Of a stretch of DNA of 64,000 bases, positions 7,988-19,493 are shown piece after piece; the first letter of the stretch is position 1, and every line of letters begins with the position of its first letter. This stretch comes from Clarkia xantiana subsp. parviflora (lineage: Eukaryota > Streptophyta > Magnoliopsida > Myrtales > Onagraceae). The position numbers were made by a program, and so were the translations under genes. The notes below the pieces were generated by a model, which saw nothing but the letters and a program-made list of their open reading frames with translations, had not been told where the DNA came from and made no database searches. The stretch lies in the NCBI GenBank assembly GCA_036873135.1, contig JAPTYO010000017.1, positions 7,068,001 through 7,132,000 of the forward strand. The letters run 5' to 3'.

Positions 7988-10291
7988 GTATGGATAACAA
8001 CGCGAAGCCTCCAGACGCTCGATACCACACCTATCGCAAACAATGTCGAAACCTCTAATCAAGGAACTCTCACGACCAGCGCTGGGTGAAGATACAAAGC
8101 AAGGGAAGGTCGAACCTTCAAAAATTCGATCCAAATCGAAAAATGACTTGACGCGGACCAACATCGCCGCCGGAATATTGTCGAAGGCCACTTAAGCTCT
8201 ATCTGAGCTGGCCACTCAGTGAACATCGTTCACCATTCTAGCGCACAGCTTTCAGAGGACCCCTCTTCGTTTATCAGAGTGGTTGCAATCGCCTTGCTCT
8301 GTCAAGCAAGCAAAGCCAAAAAAGAACATTAATTGTCAAAGGCATACACCTCCAAAGTGCGTACGTCTCTACAACGCACCCAATTCATGGGAAGCAATCC
8401 TCATGGGTACAAAGCACAACAGCCAACGCACAAACAACCAATGCTAGACATAACAACACCCCATGCCTCTGTAACAAGAGACAAACAAGACTGCACATGT
8501 CTCGTTGTGCTGTGACGAAGAAAAAAAATGACAACATGGCCAACACTCACCAACGGGTGGAAACAAACAGAAAAATCCGCTCAAACACCCGACTGACCGG
8601 TGCCTACAAAAACGAAATCAAAGATTACAACACGACAACTTAGGCCCTCGCGACCGCGCAAGCGCCATCGCCCAACAATCCCCAACCGGAGGCATACGCT
8701 GATTACACCTCTATGGAGGAACTCAAAGGTTCTAAACATCGCATCGCAACAATAAACAAGAGGGGGGCACCATTCAAGGGAAAACCCCACCAGCACTATG
8801 GAACGTTACTCAAGAGTGACTCTTACGCTATACGCACATCTTTGCTAAAAACATCACGTGGAGAATACGATATAGCCATCCCCGACATCCTACAAATACT
8901 TCTTCGTCAAGAAAATAAGAAGGAGGTGACTAACACGGATGGAGGGGTCCCAGACAATCAGGCGCAAATACATGTGCCTACGCACACCTACATGTGCTTA
9001 CATGCGCCTACCCACGCATGCGTGGCCTAATGCGGATGTTAAAGTTAACATAAGTACTATATCCGATAACGACACAAAGAAAAGAAGGGGACCTTGTCAG
9101 TTCGACATTCCTCAACCATGTATACATCCGTGACACAAGCACAACTTCAAGAGAAGTTAAGCTACAAGTCATAACCACAACGGGGGGCACACCACCATGA
9201 AGAAACATAAAGTATTACCTACCTCCTGTATGGAAAATACAATATTCGAGGTTCCACACAAAAATACTCGGAAACCCGCCTAAGGAAAAACTAAGTGCCA
9301 CTCAGCAGTTCGAGACACACGTCCGGACGAGAGCCAGTACCCCTACTCTATCCCACCAACAAATACACTTGCATCAAAATGCAAGGAGTAGGGGAGAAGA
9401 AATTTACAATTCCTCCTCATATAAGAAATTTACTGCCACACAACAATCACCAAGGGAAATGCCCAACACTCATCGCAAGAGCGGGGGCACGTCCGAACAA
9501 CAATTCTTACAAAGCCTTAGCGATATCCTACTTACAAGAGATACTCATTAAAACTGTGTAAAGAAAGACAATACGACAACCAATTGACTTGGGGGCACCG
9601 AATGAACTAGACACAAACACGCGAACACGCGACACCACTCTTCCTAAGAGGAAGCCACATATGAGGAAAACATCCTCAGCATCCTATACGGACTCAGCAT
9701 CCTATATAAACTTCATGTTTCGCCTTCGAAAGGCGATCTGTTCTACTCAAAAAGGTCCAGGTAACCGACATATTTCCAAAACTCGAATGAGAGGGAATAA
9801 ATCTATACGAAATACTAAACTGAATAGAACAGACTACTCGGGTAAGATATCTACCCTGAATAATTTGATTTAATCAGACAATAATGCAATTTGAACGGAA
9901 CAGACTAGTTGCGAATAGTTTGGTCAAGTCATATTGACATTACAAACTGAACAGAACCAACTAGCTGAACCTGATATGAGTATCGAATAGTACAATCTAA
10001 TCTAGTCCAGTTGGATGGCGTGACAGGCGACATAGCCTTACAAGGAGACTTATAGCTCCATATTACTTACTAACCAATATATATATCGAATAGTTCAGTC
10101 TAATCTAGTCCAGTAGGATTACGTGACAGGCGACATAGCCTTACAAGGAGACTTATAGCTCCATATTACTTACTAACCAATATATACCTCAAATTAATGC
10201 GAAACAATTTGAGACATGTTATGTACAGATACAAGAGATGTATCAAAGACACACTCTACTTAGAAGACAACGACAAGTAGAGGTTGTATAT
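7988..10291. mobile_element. Left part of old Tat-like element G, noncoding
   Basis: This stretch was contiguous with 26744 onward before copia F inserted. I see no conserved protein: the ORFs are short and unlike any domain I know. The sequence is Cys/His-codon-poor, AC-rich and has CATGTGCCTACGCAC-like simple-sequence stretches near 8970-9010. Assignment to G rests on continuity with the right part, which ends in a Tat-type polypurine tract and LTR. Confidence 0.5.
9982..10193. repeat. 106-bp direct duplication
   Basis: Two tandem copies starting at ATCGAATAGT (9982 and 10088), each containing GTGACAGGCGACATAGCC and ACTTATAGCTCC. They differ at only a few positions, so the duplication is fairly recent compared with the surrounding sequence. 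Confidence 0.85.
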
Positions 10292-10867
10292 TGTTAGCAT
10301 ATGGTGACGTGGCGCCGTAATTGGTAGCCCGTTAATGCTAAGGAAATTACCTAAGTTAATTAGGTAATTGTCACATTAGGGTAATTGGGTCAAACCCTAA
10401 CCCTAATTGACATGGGAGGCCCAAAATTGGGCCTCCCCCTTTAATAGCATGGTTCGGCCGGACCCCTATACCACATTGGTTGGAGTGGACTTTTGTCCAC
10501 TCCACCAATCCTATATATAGGGGACTCACCTAAGGGGTTGATTCACTCATTCATAATAAAGTACCTCCATTGAGGAACTTGAGAGAAACCCTCTCACTCC
10601 TTAGTAGTAATTTTCGGTGCACATCTTAGTCCGTGGTTCTGTCCCCGTTGAAGAATCGATCATAGGCTTTATTGTGGAGCTTATACCGCGTAGGACTTCT
10701 TCTCACGAAGAACTTGTACGGGTTCCGACCGGAGGATCAGAACTCCCTCCACAACGTTCTTGGGCAAGAAAGTTATTGAGGTATGTGTACATTATTTCGA
10801 TGCGTAATTAGATTACTTACTAGTACACGTTTAGCACTCCGTAGTATTACGTCCCCGTAATCCAACA
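10292..10867 (+). repeat. 5' LTR of copia F
   Basis: Starts TGTTAGCATATGG and ends GTAATCCAACA. A TATATATA box lies at 10512-10519. Two strong hairpins precede it: GGGAGGCCCAA/TTGGGCCTCCC at 10414-10437 and TGGAGTGGAC-tttt-GTCCACTCCA at 10481-10504. Related LTRs occur at 33367-33967 and 62830-63404. Confidence 0.93.
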
Positions 10868-10868
10868 A

Positions 10869-10880
10869 TGGTATTAGAGC
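10869..10880 (+). other. Primer binding site, copia F
   Basis: TGGTATTAGAGC, one base after the LTR. It differs from the initiator-Met consensus TGGTATCAGAGC at one position. Confidence 0.85.
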
Positions 10881-11312
10881 ATGGTTAGGAGTTCTTAAAT
10901 TTTTGATAAACTGATGTTCTTGAGTTTTGAAAAATCCGAAATTTTCATGTTCATGAACACCATGAGTAATCCGAAATTTTTAAGTAAATTTCATATGTTT
11001 GATCTTTAAAAACTTACAATTTTCGAAATTTACATGTTTTTATAGATCATAACCGATTTTTATGTTTGAATTTAAGATTGATGTTCATGATCTTCAAGAA
11101 CACCATGAGTTTTATCAAGAACAATTTTTGGATTCATGATCAAGTTAGGGTTTGATCTTAAAATTTGACAACTTTTCCAATTTTCTTGTTAGTTCTGAAA
11201 ATTCCTAGGGGTGTTTTAGGTAAAAATTTTAATTTTCTTGGCCCCCAAGCAATTAAAAATTCGACACAATCTATAATAGATATAGGTTGCCATTTTTAAA
11301 TTTTATTAATAG
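10881..11312 (+). other. Copia F leader before the B insertion
   Basis: Noncoding, AT-rich 5' leader with repeated TTCATGATC/TTGATCATG-like words. It continues at 19494 after element B. Confidence 0.7.
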
Positions 11313-11317
11313 GTAAC
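11313..11317. repeat. Target-site duplication of element B, left
   Basis: GTAAC directly before the LTR; the matching copy is 19489-19493. Confidence 0.92.
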
Positions 11318-12148
11318 TGATGGATATACGCCCAATTTGAACCCGTTGACTTCCAAACCGTTGTATTTTTATCATCCTATTAACGAGTGTAAATCGAAAC
11401 TTCAACCCGAACACTTCGCGAACACATTAACGGCTCGGACGAGGCCGGAGCGCTCGTCCGACCGGGGTAAAACTCACCTAGGTGAGGTTGGGTGGCCACA
11501 CCCGACCTCCCCTAGGAGAGATCGGGTCAGCCAACCCGATCTCTCCTAGGAGAGATCGGGTCGGCCAACCCGATCTCTCCTAGGAGGGATGGGGTTGGCC
11601 AACCCCATCCTCCCTAGGAGGGGTTGGGTGCCCTCACCCAACCCCTACCCTTGGGGGTCGGATTTCTCCTCCCCCCAAGGGCCCCTGCGCCATTGTCGGA
11701 CACCCACACTCGGTTCACGCCGCCTACCTTCTCCGTATCCTAAGGTCTTAATTATGCGCTTAAAGGTTAATTAATTGTGTTTAAAGGCTTACGATGTCAT
11801 TAAGCCACCTTAATGACACCGTTGCCTATAAATACCCCACCTTCACAACTCATTTGATCATCTTGGCCATTTGGACAATTTAGCTCTGACATCTCTCTAG
11901 CTTTATCTCTCTAGAAGAATACTGACTTAGGCATCGGAGAGGGTTCACCAGGCACCACCCCCCCCCCCCTCCGTGTCTGGTATTGCCCCTTCTGCAGGGT
12001 AGAAGGAGAAAGGAAGCCAAGGAAGGAAGGAAGGAAGGAAGAAGATAGGCTAAGACAGGGCATCTCAGAAATACCGGATTGCACACATCCCCCGTAAGGA
12101 GTGAGATCGAAGCCGATCACCCGTTGACCTAGATCTCATAACTTAACA
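11318..12148 (+). repeat. 5' LTR of element B
   Basis: TGATGG...TTAACA. TATAAATA lies at 11827-11834, a run of 12 C near 11958-11969, and a GGAA repeat near 12018-12040. The U3 palindrome chain is at 11477-11685. Confidence 0.96.
11477..11685. repeat. Chain of 34-bp palindromes in U3 (B, 5' LTR)
   Basis: Units begin at about 11477, 11512, 11546, 11580 and 11614, each a hairpin whose arms end in CTAGG. A larger hairpin at 11647-11685 closes the chain. Stem sequences vary (GATCGGGT/ACCCGATC, GATGGGGT/ACCCCATC, GGTTGGGT/ACCCGACC with one G-T pair) while pairing is kept. The identical chain in the 3' LTR is at 18823-19031. Confidence 0.9.
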
Positions 12149-12149
12149 C

Positions 12150-12169
12150 TTGGCGCCGTCTGTGGGCTT
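12150..12169 (+). other. Primer binding site, element B
   Basis: TGGCGCCGTCTGTGGGCTTC, one base after the LTR. It differs from A's site at one position. Confidence 0.88.
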
Positions 12170-12199
12170 CAGACAGAAAGCCTAACTATCACTAGCAAG

Positions 12200-14888
12200 A
12201 TGGCAAGCGTATATGTCATCCATGGAGGTTACGGAGCTGGAGGAGAGTCAGCAAATGCTAGAGAATCGTACATGGCACAGTTGAAGGACCATTAACCAAA
12301 GGGTGAACAAGTAGAAGGAAAGAGAGAAGAAGTAATACAATTCTCAAGAAAAGACATGGAGCATGTGTTACCAGACAACAAAGATGCCTTAGTCATAACA
12401 ATGAAGATCACTGATATGGACATTGGAAGAATCCTAGTAGACAGTGGAAGCTCACCCAACATCATTAGCAAGAAAGTCCTCAGCATACTAGGAGTAAGAC
12501 CAAGCAGTATAAGACAGGTTCACTCCCCCTTGGTGGGATTTTCAGGAGAGCCAACATACCCACTGGGGGCAGTAACACTACCTGTAACATTGGGTACAGG
12601 TCAGAGACAGCTAAAGATTGATATCCCCAAACAAGAAATTCGAATGGACACCGAGTTGTGAGGAAGCCTTCCAGCAACTCAAACAACATCTAAAGACACT
12701 ACCACCCCTAGCAAAGCCTACACCAGGGGAGCCCCTCTACCTCTACATCTCCGTGAGCAACGTGGCAGTAAGCTCAGTGCTAATTAAAGAAGAAAACGCT
12801 GCACAATTGCCAGTATACTTCGTAAGCAAAACATTGGCAAAGTATGAGATCAACTACTTGCCAATAGAAAAGTACCTCTATGCACTGATTATATCAGCAA
12901 GAAAGTTGAGACCGTATTTCCATGGGCATGAAGTAACAGTCCTCACAGACCAACCATTGAAACACCTCCTCCAAAGACCAGACACATCGGGAAGACTGAC
13001 AAAATGGGCAATTGAGCTAAGTGAGTTTCGCATTCATTTTGCCCCAAGAACAGCCATAAAGGGTCAGGCTCTAGCAGATTTTATTGCCGAATTCACCGGA
13101 ATTAATCCAGACGAAGACTTGGGAGAAGTCGAAACTACATGCGATGCAAGTAGTAGTCAGGAGAAACAACCAGAAGAATTATGGGAGATGCATACTGATG
13201 GGTCATCCAACGGAGGAGGTTCAGGCGCAGGCCTCTTACTATACCCACCAAACAGCGATACACCTATGCGCTATGCCATGGCACTCACCTTTAAGGCAAC
13301 AAACAATGAGGCTGAGTACGAAGCACTAATAACTGGACTGAGAATAGCCAAAGGAGTAGGGGCAAAGCATTTAAGGGTCAAGTGTGATTCTCAACTAGTT
13401 GTCAATCAAGTGAAAGGAATCTACACTACAAAGTCCGAAAACATGCAGAGATACTTACAGCAAGCCAAGGACTTGATAAAGAGCTTCCAAAGCTTCGACA
13501 TTGAGTCAGTCCCAAGAGAACAAAACCAAGAGGCAGACGCCTTAAGTAAACTAGCCTTAGGGGCAGAAGCAGGCAAAGAGGTTCACTTCATAGAGCAAAG
13601 AATGCAATCAGTGATAGAACAAGTGGAGGTTCTAGCAATAGATGAAGCAGAAGTCTGGATGACACCAATGCGACAATACATCATGGAAGGAAAGCTCCCA
13701 AAAGATAAGGTGGAAGCAGTCAAGATTGAAAGGATGGCTAGGAATTACGCAGTGATGGACAATGAACTCTACAAGAAAGGATACTCCACACCTTTCCTCA
13801 AATGCATAGCATACCCAGAAACAGAGAGAGTGCTTGCAGAAATCCATGAGGGAGATGCGGGGTGCCATGAAGGAGCACGGTCAATAAGCCGAAAGGTCTA
13901 CAACCTAGGATACTATTGGCCATCAATGAGCAAAGAAGTAGCAGACTTGGTACAAAAATGTGATCACTGCCAAAGGTACTCTAGAAATATAACAGCCCCA
14001 CCAGCAAAGCTAAGCTCCATCTCAGGAGCCTGGCCTTTCGCGCAATGGGGGATTGATTTGATAGGCCCCCTACCGATAACAAAAGGTCAGAAGACTTGCA
14101 TAATTGTTGCAATAGACTACTTCTCCAAGTGGATAGAAGCAAAGGCAATGGGGAAGACAACAGACGACCAAGTCGTCAACTTCATCCAATCTCACATTGT
14201 CTCGAGGTACGGGGTTCCAAGAACAATAATAAGTGACAATGGCCCACAATTCAAGAGCAAGAAATTGCAGTGGTATTGTGAAAGACTGAATATAGACCAC
14301 CGTTTCGCATCAGTAAAGCACCCTCAGACAAACGGACAGGTAGAATCAGCAAACAAGATAGTCCTAGATGGCCTAAAGAAACGACTCCACGCCACCAAGG
14401 GAAGTTGGGTAGATGAGCTGGAAAATGTTCTATGGGCAGTACGGACAACACCAAAGATATCCACAGGAGAAACGCCATTTGGCCTAGTGTACGGAAATGA
14501 AGCGGTGGCACCAGCAGAAATAGCTGTACAATCACTGAGGACCAAGTACTTTGAGGAGCATGAGAACAACAAAGCAAGGCTTTTAGATTTAGACATGGTG
14601 GAGGATAAAAGGTGGAATTCGGAAGAAGCACAGACACGAATGCGCCTTGTCTCAGCAAGATACTACAACCGCCAAGTCAAGGAGAGACAATTCCACGTAG
14701 GAGAACTGGTACTAAGAAGGAATGAGTTCTCACACTTAGACCAAGTCAGAAAATTATCTCCAAAGTGGGAAGGACCATACAAGATAGCGTCAGTTCCCTA
14801 CGTAAACGCTTACCGCCTCGAAGATGGGGAAGGGTATATCTCCACAAACACCTTCAGTGGAGAGCACCTAAAGAAGTACTACGTATAA
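12200..14888 (+). pseudogene. pol: Pol of element B, RT deleted
   Basis: The frame starts at the same ATG as in A (IHGGYGAGG, NARE) but meets TAA at 12293-12295. Protease sequence with VDSGSS continues to about 12620. There an internal deletion of roughly 1.36 kb, relative to A, removes the rest of protease and all of RT and joins to the start of the RNase H region, out of frame. From 12618 the downstream frame runs open for 756 codons through RNase H, archaeal-type RNase H (HTDGSS) and integrase (CDHCQRY, GIDLIGPLP, SDNGPQF, QVESAN). Outside the deletion it is nearly identical to A. It cannot make RT itself. Confidence 0.93.
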
Positions 14889-15185
14889 GAAGAAAGAACA
14901 AGCAAAAAACCATATCCTTAGTTTCATATTTCACATTTTGCATGTTTCAGCTTTACAAGCTTTTCAAAAAACAACTTTTGAGAAGGAGAACTCACGAAGT
15001 TACTCCAACTCTACAACTATCTTTCATTCCTACAAAGGATGTCTTGGTGCACCAAGGCATCCCAAGTGTACAAAAACATGAATGCTCCTAAGGGAGTAGT
15101 AGTTACTCAAGAGTATTTTCCAGTGAATGTAGTGGTATAATCACGAAGTTATCCTTACACAGATATGACTTCAAGTCAATGACAG
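14889..15185. other. Spacer between pol and array (B)
   Basis: Noncoding; aligns with 2883-3181 of A in reverse orientation. Confidence 0.6.
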
Positions 15186-15860
15186 GTTCGACGCCCCCAA
15201 GAGCGTATCTTGAGAGTAGTTTTCATACTACGACATTCGACGCCCCCAAGAGCGTATCTTGAGAGTAGTTTCCATACTACAACATTCGACGCCCCCAAGA
15301 GCGTATCTTGAGAGTAGTGTTCATACTACGACCTTCGACGCCCCCAAGAGCGTATCTTGAGAGTAGTTATTACACTACGACCTTCGACGCACCAAGAGCG
15401 TATCTTGAGAGTGGTTTCCAAAAACTACGAACTTCGACGCCCCCAAGAGCGTATCTTGAGAGTAGTGTTCATACTACAACCTTCAACGCCCCCAAGAGCG
15501 TATCTTGAGAGTAGTTATTACACTACGACTTCGACGCACCAAGAGCGTATCTTGAGAGTGGTTTCCAAAAACTACGAATTCGACGCCCCCAGGAGCGTAT
15601 CTTGAGGTAGATTTGCAACCTACCAGATTCGACGCCCCCAAGAGCGTATCTTGAGGTAGAAAAAACACTACCAGTTCGACGCCCCCAAGAGCGTATCTTG
15701 AGGTAGACTTCAAACTACCAGTTCGACGCCCACCAGGAGCGTATCTTTGGTCTAACTTGAGCCCTCCGGGAGCCTATCCTGTGAAACGTTAAGTGCCGTC
15801 CGAGAGCCTGTCTCGTGAACAGATTTCGACGCCCACCAAGAGCGTATCTTTGGTCTAACA
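15186..15860. repeat. Tandem hairpin array (element B)
   Basis: About thirteen units, reverse of the A array, with the core CAAGAGCGTATCTTG as read on the plus strand. Variant stems CGAGA/TCTCG occur near 15800-15815. Unit order matches A closely, with one more unit than A. Confidence 0.9.
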
Positions 15861-16260
15861 GTACAACGTATACCGTGTAAGGGGTATCAGAAGAGATCAT
15901 TACACCATGCTCAGAAGGATACCATGCTCAGAAGGATACCATAAGAAAGAAATTTCTAAGTAAAGTAATGTGAAGAACAAGTAATGTTTTTTCTTCATGA
16001 AATGGCAGGTATGACATGAAGGAAAACACGAAAGAAGGATAAGTAAAGGAAACACACCAAGGGAAGAGTCCATAACCAAAAAGCCATACACAAGGCATAG
16101 GGAGACATCATGAGAAGAGATATAAGCACACGGCCATGTATACAACGAGTAGAGACAAGTGTATCAGACAAAGATGGCAACACTAAGAAAGGTGGAGTTT
16201 TAAACTCTAAAGACAACCACAACTCACAAACACACGAGACTACCACAAGAAATAGGGGTA

Positions 16261-17328
16261 CTATTCCCTTATCTTCGCAATATGCTTAATAGCAAAGTCT
16301 GACAAATCACCAAGTCGAGAGAAAGGAAAGTCAGGAGCAATCATGTGAATACGCTCAAGAATCTCCTTCAAGGAAATACGTTTCGCCACAGAGCAGCGAA
16401 CGTCCATAGCAGCCTGATAAGCGGAAGAGGCCTTATACTCAGCAATGGCACACTCCTTCGCCTCCATACGAAACATTTCCTCCAGAGAGACTAACTCAGC
16501 AGCCCGGAGTGTCTCATCACGATAAGACCTTTGTTTCAACGCCTCAACCTCTTCATTGAGAAGAGCAATGCGACCCTCCAAGTCTCGGCACCGCAAATCA
16601 GTGATGCGACTATGCTCCAAACAGCTAATAAGACTGGAGTTAAGGGAGACACAAATGTCCTCGTACACCTTCCTCTCCTTAGCAAGATCAATAGCAAGGG
16701 TGGATAAATTAACAAGGTCGGCCATACCCTCAAAACAAAAATAAAAGATGAGACGGATAACGCATGGAGAAGAAGTATGCCAAAGGATAAAACGGTTAAT
16801 AACATTACAGGAGCATAGCGAGCCAACACATCACGAGCCAACTCATAAGTTGCCTCCGACCCTTTGGAGAGGGACACACGATCAGCAGGAGGAACAGCAG
16901 ACTGCAGAACACGAACTCCAACCTCAGGAGTTTGCAAAGAAGATTGGTTGTCAAAACGAGCCCCACGCCCATAATAAGGCGCCCACTCAGACCCAACAAT
17001 TCCATCAACAGGTGGACGAGAAAGCTCCTTCCGACTCAGACGCGGAAGACGAAGTCTACCTATAACAAAGCACAGAGTAAATACCAATATACATTAAGGA
17101 AACTCAGTTGCTCAAGAACTCACCAAACAGGGAGGAAGGAAAAGACGGCTCCCGGACCTTCGATTGGGGGGCATCAATATAGAAAGAAGATGGCACCCTA
17201 ACGTCACCACCCTTACCTCCAGTCAGAGAACACCTCCCCGCACCATAGAAAACCGATCTTTTTGCAATCGAAGATCCGGTCCCGGAATTAACCACTCCCA
17301 CACGTACTGGCCTCTTACTCCTCATCAA
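16261..17328 (-). CDS. Antisense spliced ORF (aORF) of element B
   Basis: Copy of the A aORF, transcribed opposite to pol. Exon parts are 17328 to about 17124, about 17059 to 16809, and about 16728 to 16261. Protein modules match A: basic N-terminus (RSKRPVRVG), GSEW and TPEVG, then the coiled-coil-like C-terminal part ending FAIKHIAKIRE. The acceptor of the second intron has changed from TTGCAG to TTTGAG but keeps AG. Most differences from A are single substitutions and all three exon frames stay open. The 1.36-kb loss of RT elsewhere in the element did not touch this gene. Function is unknown. Confidence 0.76.
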
Positions 17329-17474
17329 TCACCAGAAAGTTCTGCTGACCGAAAAAAACACAGGCTTAGTCCAAGGAAAACAGAAAGCAAACAGTAGACA
17401 AGAGATACGAACTCATCTCCCTAAAATGATGGATACAAAGTCAAAAGACAAGAATAGAAAGACGACAAGAAAAA

Positions 17475-17885
17475 CCCCACCAGCCAATAGGCAGAGGCAG
17501 GGGGCAGGGGGAGATAGCCATAACCCCCAGCATAAGGAGAACCCACTAGCCAACAGGCAGAGGCAGGGGGCAGGGGGAGATAGTCATAATCCCCAGCATA
17601 AGAAGACCCCACCAGCCAACAGGCAGAGGCAGGGGGCAGGGGGAGATAGCCATAACCCCCAGCATAAGGAGACCCCACTAGCCAACAGGCAGAGGCAGGG
17701 GGCAGGGGGAGATAGTCATAATCCCCAGCATAAGAAGACCCCACCAGCCAACAGGCAGAGGCAGGGGGCAGGGGGAGATAGTCATAACCCCCAGCATAAG
17801 AAGACCCCACCAGCCAACAGGCAGAGGCAGGGGGCAGGGGGAAACAGTCATAACCCCCAGCATAAGGAAACCTCATCAGCCAATA
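17475..17885 (-). repeat. 66-bp minisatellite, about six copies
   Basis: Unit GCCAACAGGCAGAGGCAGGG then GGCAGGGGGAGATAG and GACCCCACCA; spacing 66 bp exactly (for example 17549 and 17615). In one minus-strand frame it gives a 22-residue repeat (PPASACWLVGSSYAG, then DYDYLPL) inside an open frame 17987-17421. Copy number is higher than in A. It lies upstream of the core aORF exons. Confidence 0.92.
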
Positions 17886-18117
17886 GGCAGAGGCTAGAAG
17901 GCAGAGGGAGATAGTTACAACCCCCAACACAGAGAGACCCACGGGCCAACAAGCAAAGACAAGGGGAATTAAATCCCTCAAAGGCAATGCTTACACAAAA
18001 AGAGAAGACACGTACCTCAATGCGACGCGCGCTTCGAGAAACAAGCCGGACCAGAAATCCCACCGCCAAAAAGAAAAGAAGAGAAAAGGACGATGAGAAT
18101 GAGGTAATCACTTCCCC

Positions 18118-18124
18118 TTTTATA
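18118..18124 (-). promoter_or_regulatory. TATA box of antisense gene (element B)
   Basis: TATAAAA on the minus strand, followed by GGGGAAG and ATTACCTCATT as in A and D. Confidence 0.6.
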
Positions 18125-18663
18125 ATACAAAGGGTTAGGGTTTTTCTAAAGTCGCCAAATCAACACCGTTGATCTTTAGAAAGGAAAATTTCAAGGGACA
18201 GATTCAAAAACTAGTTCCTATTAACCACGGTTAAATCCACGCTCACCCTAGTTAACATCCCCTAAGGTTTATTTTCTAGTATCCCATACTTAGAAAAAAA
18301 TTTTGCCAAAATTAAATTTTTCTCCACTTAGATGGAATCCCGGCATGAATTTGAAGCATAAGTCATTTAGTTGCATTCATATCACACCCCTGTGCAAGTG
18401 TGTATTTTTCGAGTATGCATCTGTAGCAAGGATAAGTTTATTACTCCTATCTCAGACGGACGCGTGCCTAGGCACACGTCCGTGCTACTCTGACGTTTAC
18501 AATTCCTCTATCTCATATGGCAGGGGGCAGGGTCAGAGGCATGCATCTATGGGTAAGCGAACATTCAGACAAAAGGTAAAATCCCGGTTTCAAATTGCGC
18601 GTGTCATACCATCCTGAAATAGAGTCAACCAAGGGTTAAGCCATTGGTTGACTCGGGGGCATG
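18125..18663 (+). other. 3' noncoding region and polypurine tract of B
   Basis: No coding potential. It holds the conserved word TTTTCTAAGTATGGGATACT (minus strand, near 18280-18300) shared with A and C. The polypurine region GACTCGGGGGCATG is at 18650-18663, directly before the 3' LTR. Confidence 0.8.
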
Positions 18664-19488
18664 TGATGGATATACGCCCAATTTGAACCCGTTGACTTCC
18701 AAACCGTTGTATTTTTATCATCCTATTAACGAGTGTAAATCGAAACTTCAACCCGAACACTTCGCGAACACATTAACGGCTCGGACGAGGCCGGAGCGCT
18801 CGTCCGGCCGGGGTAAAACTCACCTAGGTGAGGTTGGGTGGCCACACCCGACCTCCCCTAGGAGAGATCGGGTCAGCCAACCCGATCTCTCCTAGGAGAG
18901 ATCGGGTCGGCCAACCCGATCTCTCCTAGGAGGGATGGGGTTGGCCAACCCCATCCTCCCTAGGAGGGGTTGGGTGCCCTCACCCAACCCCTACCCTTGG
19001 GGGTCGGATTTCTCCTCCCCCCAAGGGCCCCTGCGCCATTGTCGGACACCCACACTCGGTTCACGCCGCCTACCGTCTCCGTATCCTAAGGTCTTAATTA
19101 TGCGCTTAAAGGTTAATTAATTGTGTTTAAAGGCTAACGATGTCATTAAGCCACCTTAATGACACCGTTGCCTATAAATACCCCACCTTCACAACTCATT
19201 TGATCATCTTGGCCATTTGGACAATTTAGCTCTGACATCTCTCTAGCTTTATCTCTCTAGAAGAATACTGACTTAGGCATCGGAGAGGGTTCACCAGGCA
19301 CCACCCCCCTCCGTGTCTGGTATTGCCCCTTCTGCAGGGTAGAAGGAGAAAGGAAGCCAAGGAAGGAAGGAAGGAAGGAAGAAGATAGGCTAAGACAGGG
19401 CAACTCAGAAATACCGGATTGCACACATCCCCCGTAAGGAGTGAGATCGAAGCCGATCACCCGTTGACCTAGATCTCATAACTTAACA
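18664..19488 (+). repeat. 3' LTR of element B
   Basis: 825 bp. Four substitutions against the 5' LTR; its C run is 6 bases rather than 12. TATAAATA is at 19173-19180 and the palindrome chain at 18823-19031. Confidence 0.96.
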
Positions 19489-19493
19489 GTAAC
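19489..19493. repeat. Target-site duplication of element B, right
   Basis: GTAAC, matching 11313-11317. Confidence 0.92.

Larger units (their letters stand above)
11318..19488 (+). mobile_element. Tat-lineage retrotransposon B, complete ends, deleted pol
   Basis: Same family as A, opposite orientation, 8171 bp. It has two LTRs (831 and 825 bp), a primer site, defective pol, hairpin array, antisense gene, polypurine tract, and a perfect 5-bp duplication GTAAC. The LTRs differ at four substitutions plus the length of a C run, so insertion was recent. Like A it has no gag, and it also lacks RT. Confidence 0.96.

Noticed and set aside
7988..10291. Possible host gene between A and copia F
   Set aside because: No ORF with a recognisable domain and no splice-compatible chain of frames; flanks are transposons.
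18644..19120. ORFs of 60-90 codons inside LTRs of A, B and C
   Set aside because: They lie over the U3 palindromes and start at LTR ends; nothing suggests translation.
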